In this document: positions 12,077 through 24,621 of the stretch, piece after piece
Numbering within the stretch: the first letter of the stretch is position 1
Layout of the letters: every line of letters begins with the position of its first letter
Source of the DNA: Neurospora tetrasperma FGSC 2508
Lineage: Eukaryota > Ascomycota > Sordariomycetes > Sordariales > Sordariaceae
Assembly: GCF_000213175.1 (NCBI RefSeq)
Contig: NW_009799104.1
Span: forward strand, 960,205-1,024,204
Reading direction: 5' to 3'
Length of the DNA stretch: 64,000 nt
Position numbers and translations under genes: made by a program
The notes under the pieces: model-generated
The model's input: the letters and a program-made list of their open reading frames with translations, nothing else
Databases searched by the model: none
Told to the model about the DNA's origin: nothing

Positions 12077-15000
12077 TAATACTTCTTCTCCTCAACCAAC
12101 GTCCTTAATAGCTTTACTAACTACCTATATCCCTTTTCTACCCTTTATCTCTATATTATTCCCTTTACTACCTAAATATAGTAAATCTTCCTTTTCCTTT
12201 ATATCTATCGCTATATTCAACCATATTATTAAATATTCAACTACATCGTCTATCTAATAGCAGCAATTATTATTTACTATTAAGTCTTTTAATTCTATAA
12301 TTATATTTTATTAATACTATTCCGATTATAAATTTATTTACAAAAAGCTTTCAAAATGGGAGAAATATAGCGAATATATTCGTAGCGCTCGTCCTTATAA
12401 GGAGGTAGACTATAATATAGAGTATAAATATCCAAACTCCCGACTACTAATCGTCTTTATTAACGCTTCTTTAGTAGCGCAAATAATTATAAAAAATAAG
12501 AAATTAAAATAGGAGCAAACAGCGCTTATAAAAGCAATACAAAAATATACGCTTCACCTAGCCGTAATTCAATATTAGTAAGAAGAATTAGCTATAAAGG
12601 TTCGTAAAGTAATTTAGGCTATAGAGACTAAATTAAATACTTAAAATAAGGAAGAAAGGGCTATCGAAAGGGAGCTTAAACCTCTACCTACAATATTATT
12701 ATTAAATACTTTTACTTCCGTTATTTCCATACCCGTGGATTAATCGTCCTTAAATACCTCGTCCTTCCCTACCTCCTAATTGGGCAATCCTTTATCCCTA
12801 ACCGATCCGGATTCCTCCAATAGAATTCCTCCAACTTCTCAAAGCAATTCAAATTCTTAATAGGTTCCCAAATATTATTTTCTAGGCCAAACCCTTCCTA
12901 CTTAATAAAATATTCCAATTCTCTATTTATTATTTACAATTCCAAAATTTATTCTATATCCTATTCTTCTTCCTCGTCCTTAATACTAACCCTTATATTA
13001 ATTTATATATTTTTAAATATTAGCTCTAATAATACAACGTAAAAGGAATATAATCTTAATTTTATAGTATTAAGAATATCTAATTAATATACTATATTTG
13101 AAATTTTCTTTTTAATTTTGAATAACCCTATTCGTCGGTTATAAAATTTTTTATTTAGCCTCTTTATCCTAAGATTCCTAATAAATAAAAGGACTTTATC
13201 CCCCTCCTTAAAATAAAGTCCCTCGAACCTTTTTTTATTAAAATACCAGCTTATCTTTTATTTAACGAATTCTAATTTTCCCTTAAATTTTTTATATAAT
13301 ATATACAATTTCTCGGCCTTAACTAAAGCTCTAGGGACGTTCGTATCTAATTCTTTTAAGAATTCTAATTTATACCCGTAATTTACAAAGAAAGAGGAAA
13401 CCTTTATAGTCTCCGTAGGGGAAATATTATATACCAATTATATTACTAGTAGTAATTCTACCTAATTATTTTACTCGAAGTTAATATAGTTCTTTAAATA
13501 TTACTCTATAATTTAATAAATCCTTTCCATTTAATTATTTATTTATAAATAATATACTATTAATATTTTATTCTTAGTACCGAGCGTAATTATTAATACC
13601 TATTAAAATTTAAATATAAATTTAGTATCCCTATTTATAATCTATTCCTTTAACCAACCATATACCGAAGTAACGTTCTAATAGATTATATTCACAAATT
13701 GCTCCGCTAATTATATTTCCCTATATAATAAAAGATAATTCTATTTAATTAACTTATTTACTATTACTAAAATACTTTTATAAATAACTTCTATGATATT
13801 ATTTATAAATAATAGTAATTTAATAATAAAATTTATAATTACTAAATTCTATAGCCTTTCTACAATTTCTAAGGGCTCGAAAAATCTATATAACTTATAT
13901 CTTACAACCCTAATTTTACTATAATACTTACAAGCCTACAATATTCGAGCTACTTTAGTTTTTATTCTTAAAAAGTCGTAGTACTATTGTATTTGTACTA
14001 TAATTTTAGTAATACCTATATATCCTCCTATTTTAGACGTATATATCCCTATAATAAGTATTTTGTATTATTCGGGCTAAACGTAGGCCTTATTATAGTA
14101 CTATAATTTATTATTCTAAAGGACGATTCTTTTTTCTATACTATCTTCCTATCGCTATCGCTCTTCCGAAGTTGCAATAGTAGTTTAATAATTAGGGTTA
14201 TATAATTTAACCCTATAAATAGTATAGTATTCTATTTATTCTTATAAAGGGTATACAAATATTCTATTTAATTATTCCTAAAATAATAGTATAAAAGCTT
14301 TTACTACGTCTTTTATATAATCTACCCAACGGTTTAAAGTATTAGTTTAAGCGTTTTTAAAACCCTTTTTATAATTAATTTTAAAGTTAAATTCTAATAA
14401 GAATTCAGCCTATTACATTTAGCAGCTATTAAGTACCTTCGTAGTTGTAAAATACCGAAGATTATTATAGTTAATATAGATTTATACTTCGTATATAATT
14501 CTATTAAAGTCTAATTTCGATTTTTGAAATACTTTAATAATAATTAGGAGTTCCTTATTATAAATAGGGTAATTACAATAGGGTTCTTCTAATTTCTTTA
14601 AAAAAAAATTACAAAATGCAATTTTCTTTAATTATTACGCTATTCTAATTATCCTCTAATAGTATAATTTAATATATTGGTTTCGATTTTAAAGAGTTTA
14701 TTCGGATTAAGAAATTTTAATACGGGGTTTACGGTAATTATATTACAAATAACCCTAAAAGCTTCCTCTTCCATTTTTCCCTATATTAAAACGGCCTTCT
14801 TCCTAGTAAGTTCGTATAATAGTTTAGTAATTTTTTTATAATTTTATATAAATATTTAATAAAAATTAGTAAATCCTAAGAATCTACAAACTTTAATCGC
14901 ATTCCTAAGTATAAGCTAATTCCGTATAATCTCTACCTTACTTACTTCTATTCTAACTTTATTTTTTAAAATTAAATACCTAAAAAATATAGTCTCTTTT

Positions 15001-18000
15001 ATATAGAATTTGCTTTTCTCTATATTAATAGAGAATTTATATTTATATAGTACGTTTAATATTTTCCATATATATTCCTTATATTCTACGAGAGTTTTGG
15101 AATAAATAAAAATATTATTTAGGTAGCAAATAGTAAATTTATTAAAGTAGGGTCGAATTATATAATTAATAACGGATTAGAATATTGTAAGTATATTAAT
15201 TAACCCGAAGGGTATAATAAAATATTTGTAATATCTATGGGGTATATAAAATACTATCTTCTATTCGTCTCCTTCCTTAATTTAAATATAGGTATAAATA
15301 ATAAGTAGATTAAAGTGCGTAAAATATCGTACTCCTCCTAATTAACTTCGAATATATAAAATTAAAAGTAAGAAATAATTATTTTTTATAATCTCCTAAT
15401 TTAATTGCTTATAATCAATATAAAAATGTAATTTTCCATCCTTTTTTAATATAAAGAGGATAGGGTACCCTACTAGCGATATAAATTTTTAAATATATTT
15501 TTATTTTAAATTTTCATTTAAGTATTTTCTTAATTTTATATTTTACTTTTTATTAGTATAATATACTTTAAAGAACTTAAACTTAGCTCCTTCCTTAAAT
15601 TTAATTTTATAGTTCTATAATTCTTATAATAGTAATCCTTTAAGGTACTTATTAATAAAAGCTGAATATCCTTAGTATTTTACTAGAATTACTATTTTCG
15701 GCTTCTCCGTTTATTAGTTCTAATAATAGTCGAATTTATATTGAATATTAATTACTAATACCTTTACTAACGTTACTAACCCTTCTTCTATAACTTTACT
15801 ACTTTTATTAATAATATAAATTATAATTTCTTATACTATTTATAGTAGGGCTATAGGAATAGCGCCTTTATAGCTCGCTTCCTTCCATACTCTAGTTTTT
15901 CTATTAGTAATTAAATATATCCTAAAATATAAACGGCTACCTTCCTTCCAATTAATATTTAGGTCATATATAATATATTATAAATACCCTAGGGTTATAT
16001 CTTTAAATAGCCCTATTTTAATAATATTAAAATTAACTTCAACCGTCTTACTTTCTACTATAATAGGGAGTAGTAACGTTTCCCGTTTTATAATTTATAT
16101 TTTAAAAAATCCTTTTTTTACAAAGGAAACCTTTTTCCTTTTCTAAGGAATCCTTAATTAAATAACGAACTTTAGTAAAATAAAATTTAATTAAACTTTA
16201 GAATCTATTAATATAAAAACCTAATAATCCTTCTGATAAATTACAACTTTAAATCGCTAATCCTTTTTCCCTTCTTCTATAATAGTAGCCTCTATAAATA
16301 CTATAGGATTTTAAACCTTATCTTTCCAATGGCTATATTATTAAATAATCCGTTTTATATAAGGATTTAATTTTCGCTAGGCCTCTTTAAAGGCTTTAAG
16401 CTATTTCTTAATACTTAGTAATAATTATCAAGAGCGTCCTCTTCCTTAGGTTTAAATTCGTTTAGCGAATTATATTCTTATAACTATACTATATATATAA
16501 CTTCTTTTTTATCCTTATACTCAATTATTCTAATACTATAAAAATAATTATCAAATTCCCTCTTAATATTCTAAGCTTTCTACTTTATATAGATAGGGTA
16601 ATCGGATATCGGATACTACTACTACTAAAGATTTAATTCTCCCTATCTTAGGTAGGTATAAATATTATAGGGGCGTACAATAAACCTCTTAGGTATTAAA
16701 TAATTATTTACTTATATAAAGGAGTATAAATTAAAAGCGAATTATTTATTTATAATAAGGGCGGCTTATAAGTCTCTTCGGTTAAAGGTATATATAACCG
16801 GTTTAAATTATTCTTACTGGTTAAATTTTTAAGTAAGCTATAAATAATTATTCCGCTTTTTTATATAGTATTTATAATAATTATAAATAATATATTGGAA
16901 TTATAGTATCTAATAATAAACAAAATAAAGGGAATACATTTAAACTATATTTTCTTTAATTAATTAATATATTCCTAAAATTTTTAAAAGTCCTTCCTAA
17001 GTAGCTTAAGGCTCCCCTTTAATAATAATTATATACTTCTTCTAAAAATTATCCAACAATTTATTCTTCCTGCTCTTATTTAGGTAGAATTATAACGGCT
17101 CCATCCAATATCCTTTAATAAAATAGTTAGAGCGGCCGTATTAATATAAATTAATAAACTTACAAATATTAAATTCTTTAATTATAAATATTAGGGGCGG
17201 AAGTAGGGGTAAAATAATATTTATTATATATATAGCCGTAAGGAGAATTTAATTAGTATTAGAAAGGTAACTAATTTCTTCCTATATTAGGGTTTAGTAT
17301 GCCTATATTTAAAATATATTAGTATTCCGCACCTCCTCTTTAGGATTTTCCTTATTAGGCCTCTCCTACTTATATTTATCGTTAGCCTTCTATTATACTT
17401 TCTAATCAAAGTTTATAACTCTATTTATAGTATTTTCTAAATTGTTTTAACCGTATTTAGTGCTAGTAATCTTAATTATCCTAGCTCCTTCTACTATAGT
17501 AGTTTCCATTTTCTTCTAATTTAATTATTTAGACGTACGGTAATCTTTCTTTATATACCTAATTTTACTATAATTAAAATATTTAACTTTTAAAAAATCT
17601 TATTTACCTTAATTAATTTAAACTATATTAATTTCTATAAGTCTAATATAAATAATTCTAGAAAGGTAAGTTCCCTATATTCTTTTCTTTTTAGTATTAG
17701 TATTAAATTTAAAAGGAATAAAGGTAATTACTTTCCCTTTCTTTTCCTACTCCCACTAGAATAATCGATTATTAATATAGATAGTTTTATTAATATAAAT
17801 ATTAATAGTCTCGGAATAGTCTTCTTTATAAAGTTCGTCTTTAATTCTTTCCTTAAAACTATTATAAAATAGTTATATTAACCTATTATTATTAATATTA
17901 CTATAGAAGGCATCCTATTTAAAAAGTATAGCGTAGGCTAAAGTAGATTTAATTTATTAAAAATAGGTTAAATATTTCTAAACCCTACGAATTTTATTTT

Positions 18001-18526
18001 TTTCTCTAAAGATTTAGGAGAGGGCCTAAGTAAATTCCTTATAGAAACCTAAAATTTTTTTAGTAAAATCCAAAGCCTAATCTCTATTCTTATAGTAATC
18101 TTTAAAAATAGGTCTATACTAAGTAAAAGCTTAATTTATAAATTGAATACCCATATAAACTATCTTTTCAAATTCAAAGGTAAACTAATCTCTATAGAAA
18201 TTGAAGTAGGTATATATTTAAATTAAGAATCTCGTAAGGGTAGCCTATTAGCTATCGAATTCTTTAAGTACGGATAATTTAATCCTGAGTCTATCGACGG
18301 AAGTAATTCCTTTTCCTACTTTCGCTTCGGGGGTATTAGGTTTAGCCTTAAATTAAGCTTCGAATTAGAAAATACATTCCTATATAGCTTTAAACTACTA
18401 TTAAAAGATAGTGAAATTCAAGGGCTTACCCGAAGTATTATCGTTATTAATTCCGGCGGTAGATATAATAAAGCGAAGAGATACTTTTAATTAATATTTA
18501 AAATAAATTAAAAGAAATAGTCAACG

Positions 18527-19025
18527 TATAACGAACGGTAGTCTAATCTACCTAAGTAAAATAATTAAAAGTATAAAAATTATTAATATTATTTAATAAA
18601 GCTAAAAGGTTTATAATAAATATACGTATATAATACTAATTTTAATAATAATAATCTATTATACAATTAACTACTATCAAACTATTTAACAATCTAAATT
18701 CTCTAATCGTCCCTTTATACCTTCTCGTCCTACTACGAATTATATATTTCTAACCGTCTATATAATTATAAATTCCGTAATCTATATAATACTTACTCTA
18801 GTATTGTAGCTTACCGTAAGCCCTGGCTCACTTGTAAGTACTGGCTCACCCGTAAGTACTGGCTCACTATGAGCATTAGTTCACTAGTGAGCTACTCGCA
18901 TTAGTAAGCTACCTACTGCGCCCTTCCGGGCCTTTCCCTAACTTGTAGTTATACTGGCTATCTATAAGCGGGGCTATCGCGTCCCGAGGGTCTGAGTAGC
19001 CCTAGTGTCGCTTAAGTTTGTAATA
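18527..19025 (-). repeat. 5' LTR of the gypsy fossil (499 bp)
   Basis: Partner of 11598-12076, about 20 bp longer. It keeps much more GC in its outer half. An 18-bp tandem unit (CTGGCTCACTTGTAAGTA and variants) occurs about three times at 18823-18876. Confidence 0.85.
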
Positions 19026-19129
19026 TTTCTATATAAGTTGCTACAATTACTTGCAACTATCTATACTTTTTCTAAATCGTTGATTTAACTAATTAGAGGG
19101 CTAGAATCTTCTTAAATTTCAACTGTTTT

Positions 19130-19173
19130 CCTTACTATACTACGGCTCAAAATTTAACCGTAGTATAGTAAGG
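19130..19173. repeat. Perfect 16-bp inverted repeat (hairpin) inside the TIR element
   Basis: CCTTACTATACTACGG at 19130-19145 and its exact reverse complement at 19158-19173, with a 12-nt loop. It could form a stem-loop or cruciform. Confidence 0.9.
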
Positions 19174-19438
19174 ATCATAGTGAGGAAGTACTTATAGCGC
19201 TTTACTCCTATAATATAGGGGGTCGCCGTCGCAAACCAAAAATTTTTTTTTTCTTAAAGATAATAAATGAGGCTATTTCCAATTGAAAGCTGCTATTTGG
19301 ACTAGACAGTTATTTACACAGTGTATATACTGTGGTTGTTGTAGAAGGGAAGAATTGAAAAGATAATAATGGGGGTAGCTTCAGTTATATATACCGAACA
19401 CAGCTCAGTAAGAGAAGTGGTCTTGGCGTGCCTTAACC

Positions 19439-19487
19439 TTGCATTACTGTGCAGGTGTGCAGCTGTAGAATCTGCACAGTAATGCAA
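19439..19487. repeat. Perfect 16-bp inverted repeat (subterminal hairpin)
   Basis: TTGCATTACTGTGCAG at 19439-19454 is exactly inverted at 19472-19487 across a 17-nt loop. Both arms carry the TTACTGTG motif that is also in the TIRs, and the hairpin lies only 8 bp inside the right TIR. Confidence 0.9.
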
Positions 19488-19495
19488 TATCAGGG

Positions 19496-19526
19496 CTAAC
19501 TTTTTACTGTGGTAACGAACACGCCT
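19496..19526 (-). repeat. Right terminal inverted repeat (31 bp)
   Basis: Exact reverse complement of 11470-11500, followed by TTT. Confidence 0.9.
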
Positions 19527-19529
19527 TTT

Positions 19530-22500
19530 GTTCTCCAGGGGAAGTTGATGAGAGGCACATCACTCGCCGGTGTTGAGGTAGATGTTCGCCGACTGCTGCC
19601 TTTCATGGTTCGTCAACGGGGCAAAGGGGAAAGGTAGTCAGCATCATTAACTACTCAATCGATTGTGAGCTGCGGTGGTGTGTCCTGCACATTTGTCTCC
19701 CTGTTCATAACACTTCTTTCTCCCCTCCCCCATGTAAATGTGCAGGATTCTATTTTCTTCCTGCCCATTGTGAAGGTAACGGGGTCGTATCGGTATCGGT
19801 GCTGCTGGTGACAATTGAGATAAGCTACCGAGAAATCGCCCGTGGGTTGTTCCATTTGGCCTTTCAATGGTTACATCTGTTTTATCTACCTCTGTGCTGT
19901 CCCAACTACACACCCTTTCAGTTGCACTACCCACACCATTCCCAGCTATGCTTTTCGTAGACGTCATGCAACATGCTGAATGTTCTGGAAGTCATTGTTC
20001 CCGGAACGCATGTACCCTCCACAGGCACCACACCTCCCATCCAGCCCATCTAGCCCCTTTCCCATCAATCGAAGAACCCACTACCATTATCTTACACTTC
20101 GAGAGGCTCGGCTTGCCGAGTTCATGTTGGACGGACATTGCGCCGTGTGTACCCGTCCCGCACTCGCCATGCTACGCCTGCCACGCCCGCATGTTGTGCG
20201 TGCGCCTACCAATGTTCTGTCTCTGTGTCACGCCATTTTCATTGTCATGGAGGGACGGATGTTGACTTATCGGGACGGGACCGGATGGGCGGCACATGCC
20301 TCACCTACCTCACCGCGCTCGTTCGGCATTGGTAGACGATTAGGACGGCTGGCGGCTTGTTTGTATTTGGACCGGTCGGAACTAAACTAGAAGACATCGC
20401 TGAGAGGCTAGAGTGGGTACATCACAAACTATCACGCAAGCCTCAAGTGAGGTTTAAATTAAGTTTCATCGCAATTCTCATAGTCCTCTCTCGTTACCTT
20501 ACCACAGCTAGCGTCTTAATGTCAACACCGTATTGCCAATGCCCGCCGATACCCGGCCGGTGGCCGGTTGGGTAGATAGCCATGCCTTGCGGTCCACGTC
20601 CATCTACCCAAAAGACGGTTATACACCGCAGCTTCTCTTTTTTGAAGTATAGGAAGATGGAGACACAAACCCAATCTTCTCTCGGAGTTCGGCAATCCTT
20701 CATCTACTACTAAATACCGAACAGCAATACGTTGTGTCACTTCCGGTGCCGGCGGCGCCAGTTCCGGTCTCCGGAGCTCTCTCTTTACCGTCGTTGCGGT
20801 GTAGTGCGGTGCGGTGCGGCCGAACTCAGATTCAGGTGAGAGATGGGAACAGTCCGATCCCCAACCTGTCTGCCCGATCATCATACGCCAAATTGGCATG
20901 GGGCGATCGTCATTTTTGGGGGGGATCTGAGTATAGGGCGATAGTAGGACTGCCGGCAAAAGGCATGCATGGTACACGGGTATGGCATGGACGACAGGTT
21001 GTGGTTGTGTTGTGGGATGTGGGTTACGCTGAGTAAGGCTTTGAGGAAAAGAAGAAACGGGGGAGGGGGGCACGGCGTTCTGTTACACCTTGAGTTACCG
21101 TTCTCTGGATGCAAAGGGCAGAGAAAGGTTACAGATAGGGACACAAAAACAAACCGGGTTTCTAGAACTCGTGGTGGTGTTGAGCGTATGGGAGGTTACC
21201 AGACGGGACTGGGAGGAGATACAAGCGCGGTTCCTATGTCTCCCTCCCTGTGTTTGTCAACAACATTCAATAACCGTCTCTGCTGTTAGGAGTCTGGTTG
21301 TCCATTGAGCAACGGACGGATAGGAAAAGGAAGAGTAGCACGTATATCCGCTGTTTATGGTCTGTTTACTTTGATTTCATTGCCTCCTCAGTGTATATCC
21401 ACATCCCACTTGCCCTCTGTCCTATCTCAATTACACTGCGACTGACACACGGCGTTGCCGTACTTCCTTTTTGGACCCCTTTTTGTTCCAGTTCGGTTGG
21501 CTTGCCGACTTGTGAGACGTGAGGCATGGATAGGACCTCCACAATTGTCAGCTCAGGTTTCATCATAGAACACATTGCACGCATCTTTGGTCTTGATGTT
21601 ACTGACCAGTCATAAACAATAGATGTATTTTCCATTGAGTCTTTGTTTTGGATCCACTTCATACCGATACTTTTCCATAGGTAGGTATCCATGGTTGATT
21701 GCGACGTCCGTTTCAGGATCAAAAGTTCCCATCTGCTCAAGATCGGTGTGACGAATATCAGACAGGTAGTGTAGTAGGTATGCATGTAGACAGCAGAAAC
21801 ACCTACCATCGATATAGCTCCTCAAGTTTACGCAATCTTCGTGACCTTGCAACTGAAGTTCAAGTCTCATTCGTAGGGAGATTGATCAAGTCATGCTTGG
21901 ACTCTCCATTGTGGTAACCCCTTTGGTAAGTGTGAAGAGAAGATAACATGCAAAGCTTCAATATCTAGGTACTTCGAAGCATCCCAAACATTCCTGGGAG
22001 ATCACCAACCCTGTCTCAGATCTGCCGTACCCTGTATGATATAAAGTGAAGTAGGCGCACCACAGCAGACGGTTAGAACTTTATAGCATGTCAAGCGGAA
22101 ATGACACCTGGGTATGTCTTAGACAGAGTCTATGAGACCACTTTAGGCTGTTGCTCTAGGCGGTCAGGAATGATTCCGAGATCAACAACGAGGACAAGGA
22201 CGACCGAAGCAGAGCCGCCTTCGACACCTGTTCATCCACCACAGCGGTGGATAACCGGTCTGAATGCTATGGTAACATCCAAAAGCAGACAGACCTACCA
22301 CTCGGTCGCTGTATTTTCGTTGCTAAAACAAGCCTCACAGTCCTCGCAACATTAGCTTTCGTCAAAGTCCCTAAATATTTTAAAGAATAACTCGTCGTTT
22401 GTCTCCGTCAAAGTAACTCTTGGTCTCGGGTCGCGACCCGACGTTCCGGTATACGTAATCCGGGGAAGTGAGTGGGTTGCCATGCTGATGATTACTTGCA

Positions 22501-23180
22501 TGACTTCCATGTCGCGGATCCGCGGGATATGCATGCTGTAAGGAACAGGAAAGCTTCGTCGTATGATGTAGCTTGGAGCCGTGGCCGAAAGATAAAAAGG
22601 GCATGAGACCCATACTGTAAAAGGCAACAGTGTGACGTTTGTTGAAAGTGGAAGGTTGAAAACTGCGTGTGATTGTGCATGTGCTGGATGGAGGAGGTTG
22701 CCGACCAGTGGTGAACATTGGACGCGATGCCGTCCCATGCTGTGAGGGTTAGGTGTGGGGAAAATGGTGTGCTGTTAAACCAGGGTTAGACCAGGGTGCT
22801 CTCCGGGGTTAACTGTGGGATGGTGTACCTGCCAAGCAAAAATGTGGTGCCCAAACTCCGCTTTCGCAGCTGCCGTCTTCTCCGCACAATGACAGTTGCC
22901 GATGGTGTCATTGAAGACCAACGACAAACAAATGCCCGCTGAGCCGAGGTCAGACTGCTCGTCACCGTTCACACCAACACCATCATCCGCCGTAAGAGCC
23001 AAACATTGCCGGCAACTGATCAGCAGGAAGTGGGATTGAGATATCAATTGACTCCAGGCGGTTGAGAATTCCAAGTTCAGTTACCAAGCATCTTGAAGAG
23101 AGCAGACGCCAAGACCCCTGTAGATAGCTTCAGTCTCTCGTTCCTCCAGAGTTGCTGCCTTCAGTTTCATAACCGCCATC
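19530..23180. other. Intergenic, no supported gene
   Basis: Short open frames on both strands (longest 183 codons, minus, 20522-21073) have no recognisable domain, and their composition follows the surrounding DNA. The last few hundred bases are the promoter and leader of the ketopantoate reductase gene that starts at 23181. Confidence 0.45.
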
Positions 23181-24621
23181 ATGCCCGAAACTATTAAGCA
23201 ATATCCTGACCCGGACAAGTAGGTGTAGTTGTCGAAACTCTCATTACCGAACTTCAAACTGACAATCATGCAGACCCGTCCACATTGTCTTTGTAGGAGC
23301 TGGTGCCGTCGGTTGTTTCTATGCCTCGAGGCTGCATCACGTAGGTTCCTCCCTATTTGTTTACTTTATTTCTGATAAGTCAAGGGTGAAGCGAAGACAA
23401 AAATGGCCTGGTTTCTCATCATCCATCCTGACTCATCCTTCGTCCCCATTGTCCAGAGCATATATAAGGTACTGACACCTCTACCAGCCCTCCAAAAACA
23501 TCCACGTCTCCCTTATCGCCCGTTCCAATTACAAAGCCCTCCTAGACAACGGCGTCAAACTCCAAACCCACTCCTTCGGCGACTACACCTTCACCCCTCA
23601 CGCCGTCTTCCCCAACGTCGCCGCCGCCGCCTCCGCTCCTGTTCAACAATGGGACTACGTCGTCGTAACCACCAAAGCCCTTCCGGACCGCGGTGACGAC
23701 TCGGCGCTCATCGCCCCACTCATCGGTCCCAACTCGTGCATCGTCCTGATCCAAAACGGCGTCGGCGTCGAAGCACCGTACCGCACCCGTTTTCCTTCGA
23801 CGCCCATCATCAGCGCCGTCACCGTCGTTTCCGCCGAACAAATCAGTCAGGGAGTCATCCGACAGAACCGATGGACGCGCATCCATCTTGGTCCGTACTC
23901 CAACTCGGCTAGCTTTGATTCTAGCACGCCTATCACCAAAGACCGTGATGAAGCACCCCCTTCTGCCACTACCACTCCCAAAGTTGAATCGACAGGCGAT
24001 CTAACACCCACCGGCTCCCCCCCTTCTCCTTCCCCCTCTTCATCCGCGCCATCTCACCACAAACTCACCGATTCCGACCTCGCCCTCCAACAAAGGGGTT
24101 ACGATTTGGCAGCCCGCCTGACCTCTTACCTCGTCCACTTGGGTTCAGTCCGCGACGCCCATCTCTCTTCCGAATCTCACCTCCAGCTCATCCGGTGGCA
24201 CAAACTCTGCATCAACGCCGCCTTCAACCCGTGCTCCGTCTTATCCGGTGGTATCGGCAACGCCGACATGGTTCGGGACCCTGAACTCCGCCTCTTCTTG
24301 TCAGCCATTATGTACGAAATCTGGGATGCTGCCCCTTTGATCTTGGGTCTGCCCAAGGGAGAAGGGTTCGAAAAGGATCCCAAGGGGTTCGCGACGCCGG
24401 AGAAGATTCTAAAGTCAACGGAGAGAAATGTGGGTTCCAAGCCGAGTATGTTGTTGGATTGGGAGGCGGGAAGGCCGTTGGAGTTGGAGGTTATTGTGGG
24501 AAATCCGGTGAGGATTGCGAGGGGACGGGGGGTGGAGATGCCGAGGTTGCAAGGGGTTTATGCGTTGTTGAGGAGTATGCAGAGTGTTAGGGAGAGAAGG
24601 AAGAGGGAGGGGAAGTTGTAG
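23181..24621 (+). CDS. 2-dehydropantoate 2-reductase (ketopantoate reductase)
   Basis: Three exons, 23181-23218, 23274-23340 and 23488-24621, encode 412 residues. The enzyme reduces 2-dehydropantoate to pantoate with NADPH, the step before pantothenate and coenzyme A. Exon 2 carries the Rossmann dinucleotide-binding motif VGAGAVGCFYASRL (about residues 18-32). The C-terminal domain shows the family's KxxxNxxxN set (WHKLCINAAFNPCSVLSGG), where Lys is the general acid, and the later SMLLDWEAGRPLELEVIVGN block with the substrate-contacting Ser and Glu. A low-complexity Ser/Pro/Thr insert (about residues 188-220) lies between the two domains. The introns are 55 and 147 nt with GT-AG ends, and the second has a good branch site (ACTGAC). 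The start is the first ATG in frame with the Rossmann exon. Its yeast counterpart is Pan5-like. The assignment is firm, though the ApbA/PanE family also has members with other substrates. Confidence 0.9.

Larger units (their letters stand above)
11598..19025 (-). mobile_element. Ty3/gypsy chromovirus-like LTR retrotransposon, RIP-decayed fossil
   Basis: A 7.4-kb fossil on the minus strand, bounded by direct LTRs (11598-12076 and 18527-19025) and by a TTTCT target duplication (11593-11597 and 19026-19030). Relics in family order, read on the minus strand, are: a gag-like region about 17-18.4 kb, a reverse transcriptase core about 15.0-15.2 kb, an integrase zinc-binding region about 13.9-14.05 kb, a post-integrase region about 13.0-13.15 kb and a chromodomain-like end about 12.9 kb. 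A purine-rich tract (GAGGAGAAGAAG, minus strand) adjoins the 3' LTR at 12082-12093. The chromodomain and order place it with fungal chromoviruses (MAGGY/Pyret type). It is structurally complete end to end but broken throughout by a very large number of changes, consistent with RIP. LTR divergence cannot date it because RIP inflates the differences. Confidence 0.85.
11470..19526. mobile_element. TIR element (MITE-like, about 0.62 kb) split by a retrotransposon
   Basis: Perfect 31-bp terminal inverted repeats lie at 11470-11500 (AGGCGTGTTCGTTACCACAG...) and 19496-19526. A TTT triplet flanks both ends (11467-11469 and 19527-19529), a possible 3-bp target duplication, though so simple a triplet could be chance. 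Removing the inserted LTR element and one copy of its target duplication leaves about 624 bp with no meaningful open frame. It is therefore a non-autonomous, MITE-like element whose transposase would come from elsewhere. The word CACAGTAA/TTACTGTG occurs four times (11485, 19444, 19475, 19504), inside both TIRs and in a subterminal hairpin, as expected for transposase-binding repeats. The superfamily is uncertain; a 3-bp duplication would fit PIF/Harbinger or CACTA, but the terminal bases match neither well. Confidence 0.75.

Noticed and set aside
20522-21073. 183-codon minus-strand open frame
   Set aside because: No recognisable domain, no supporting splice pattern, and competing frames on the same DNA.
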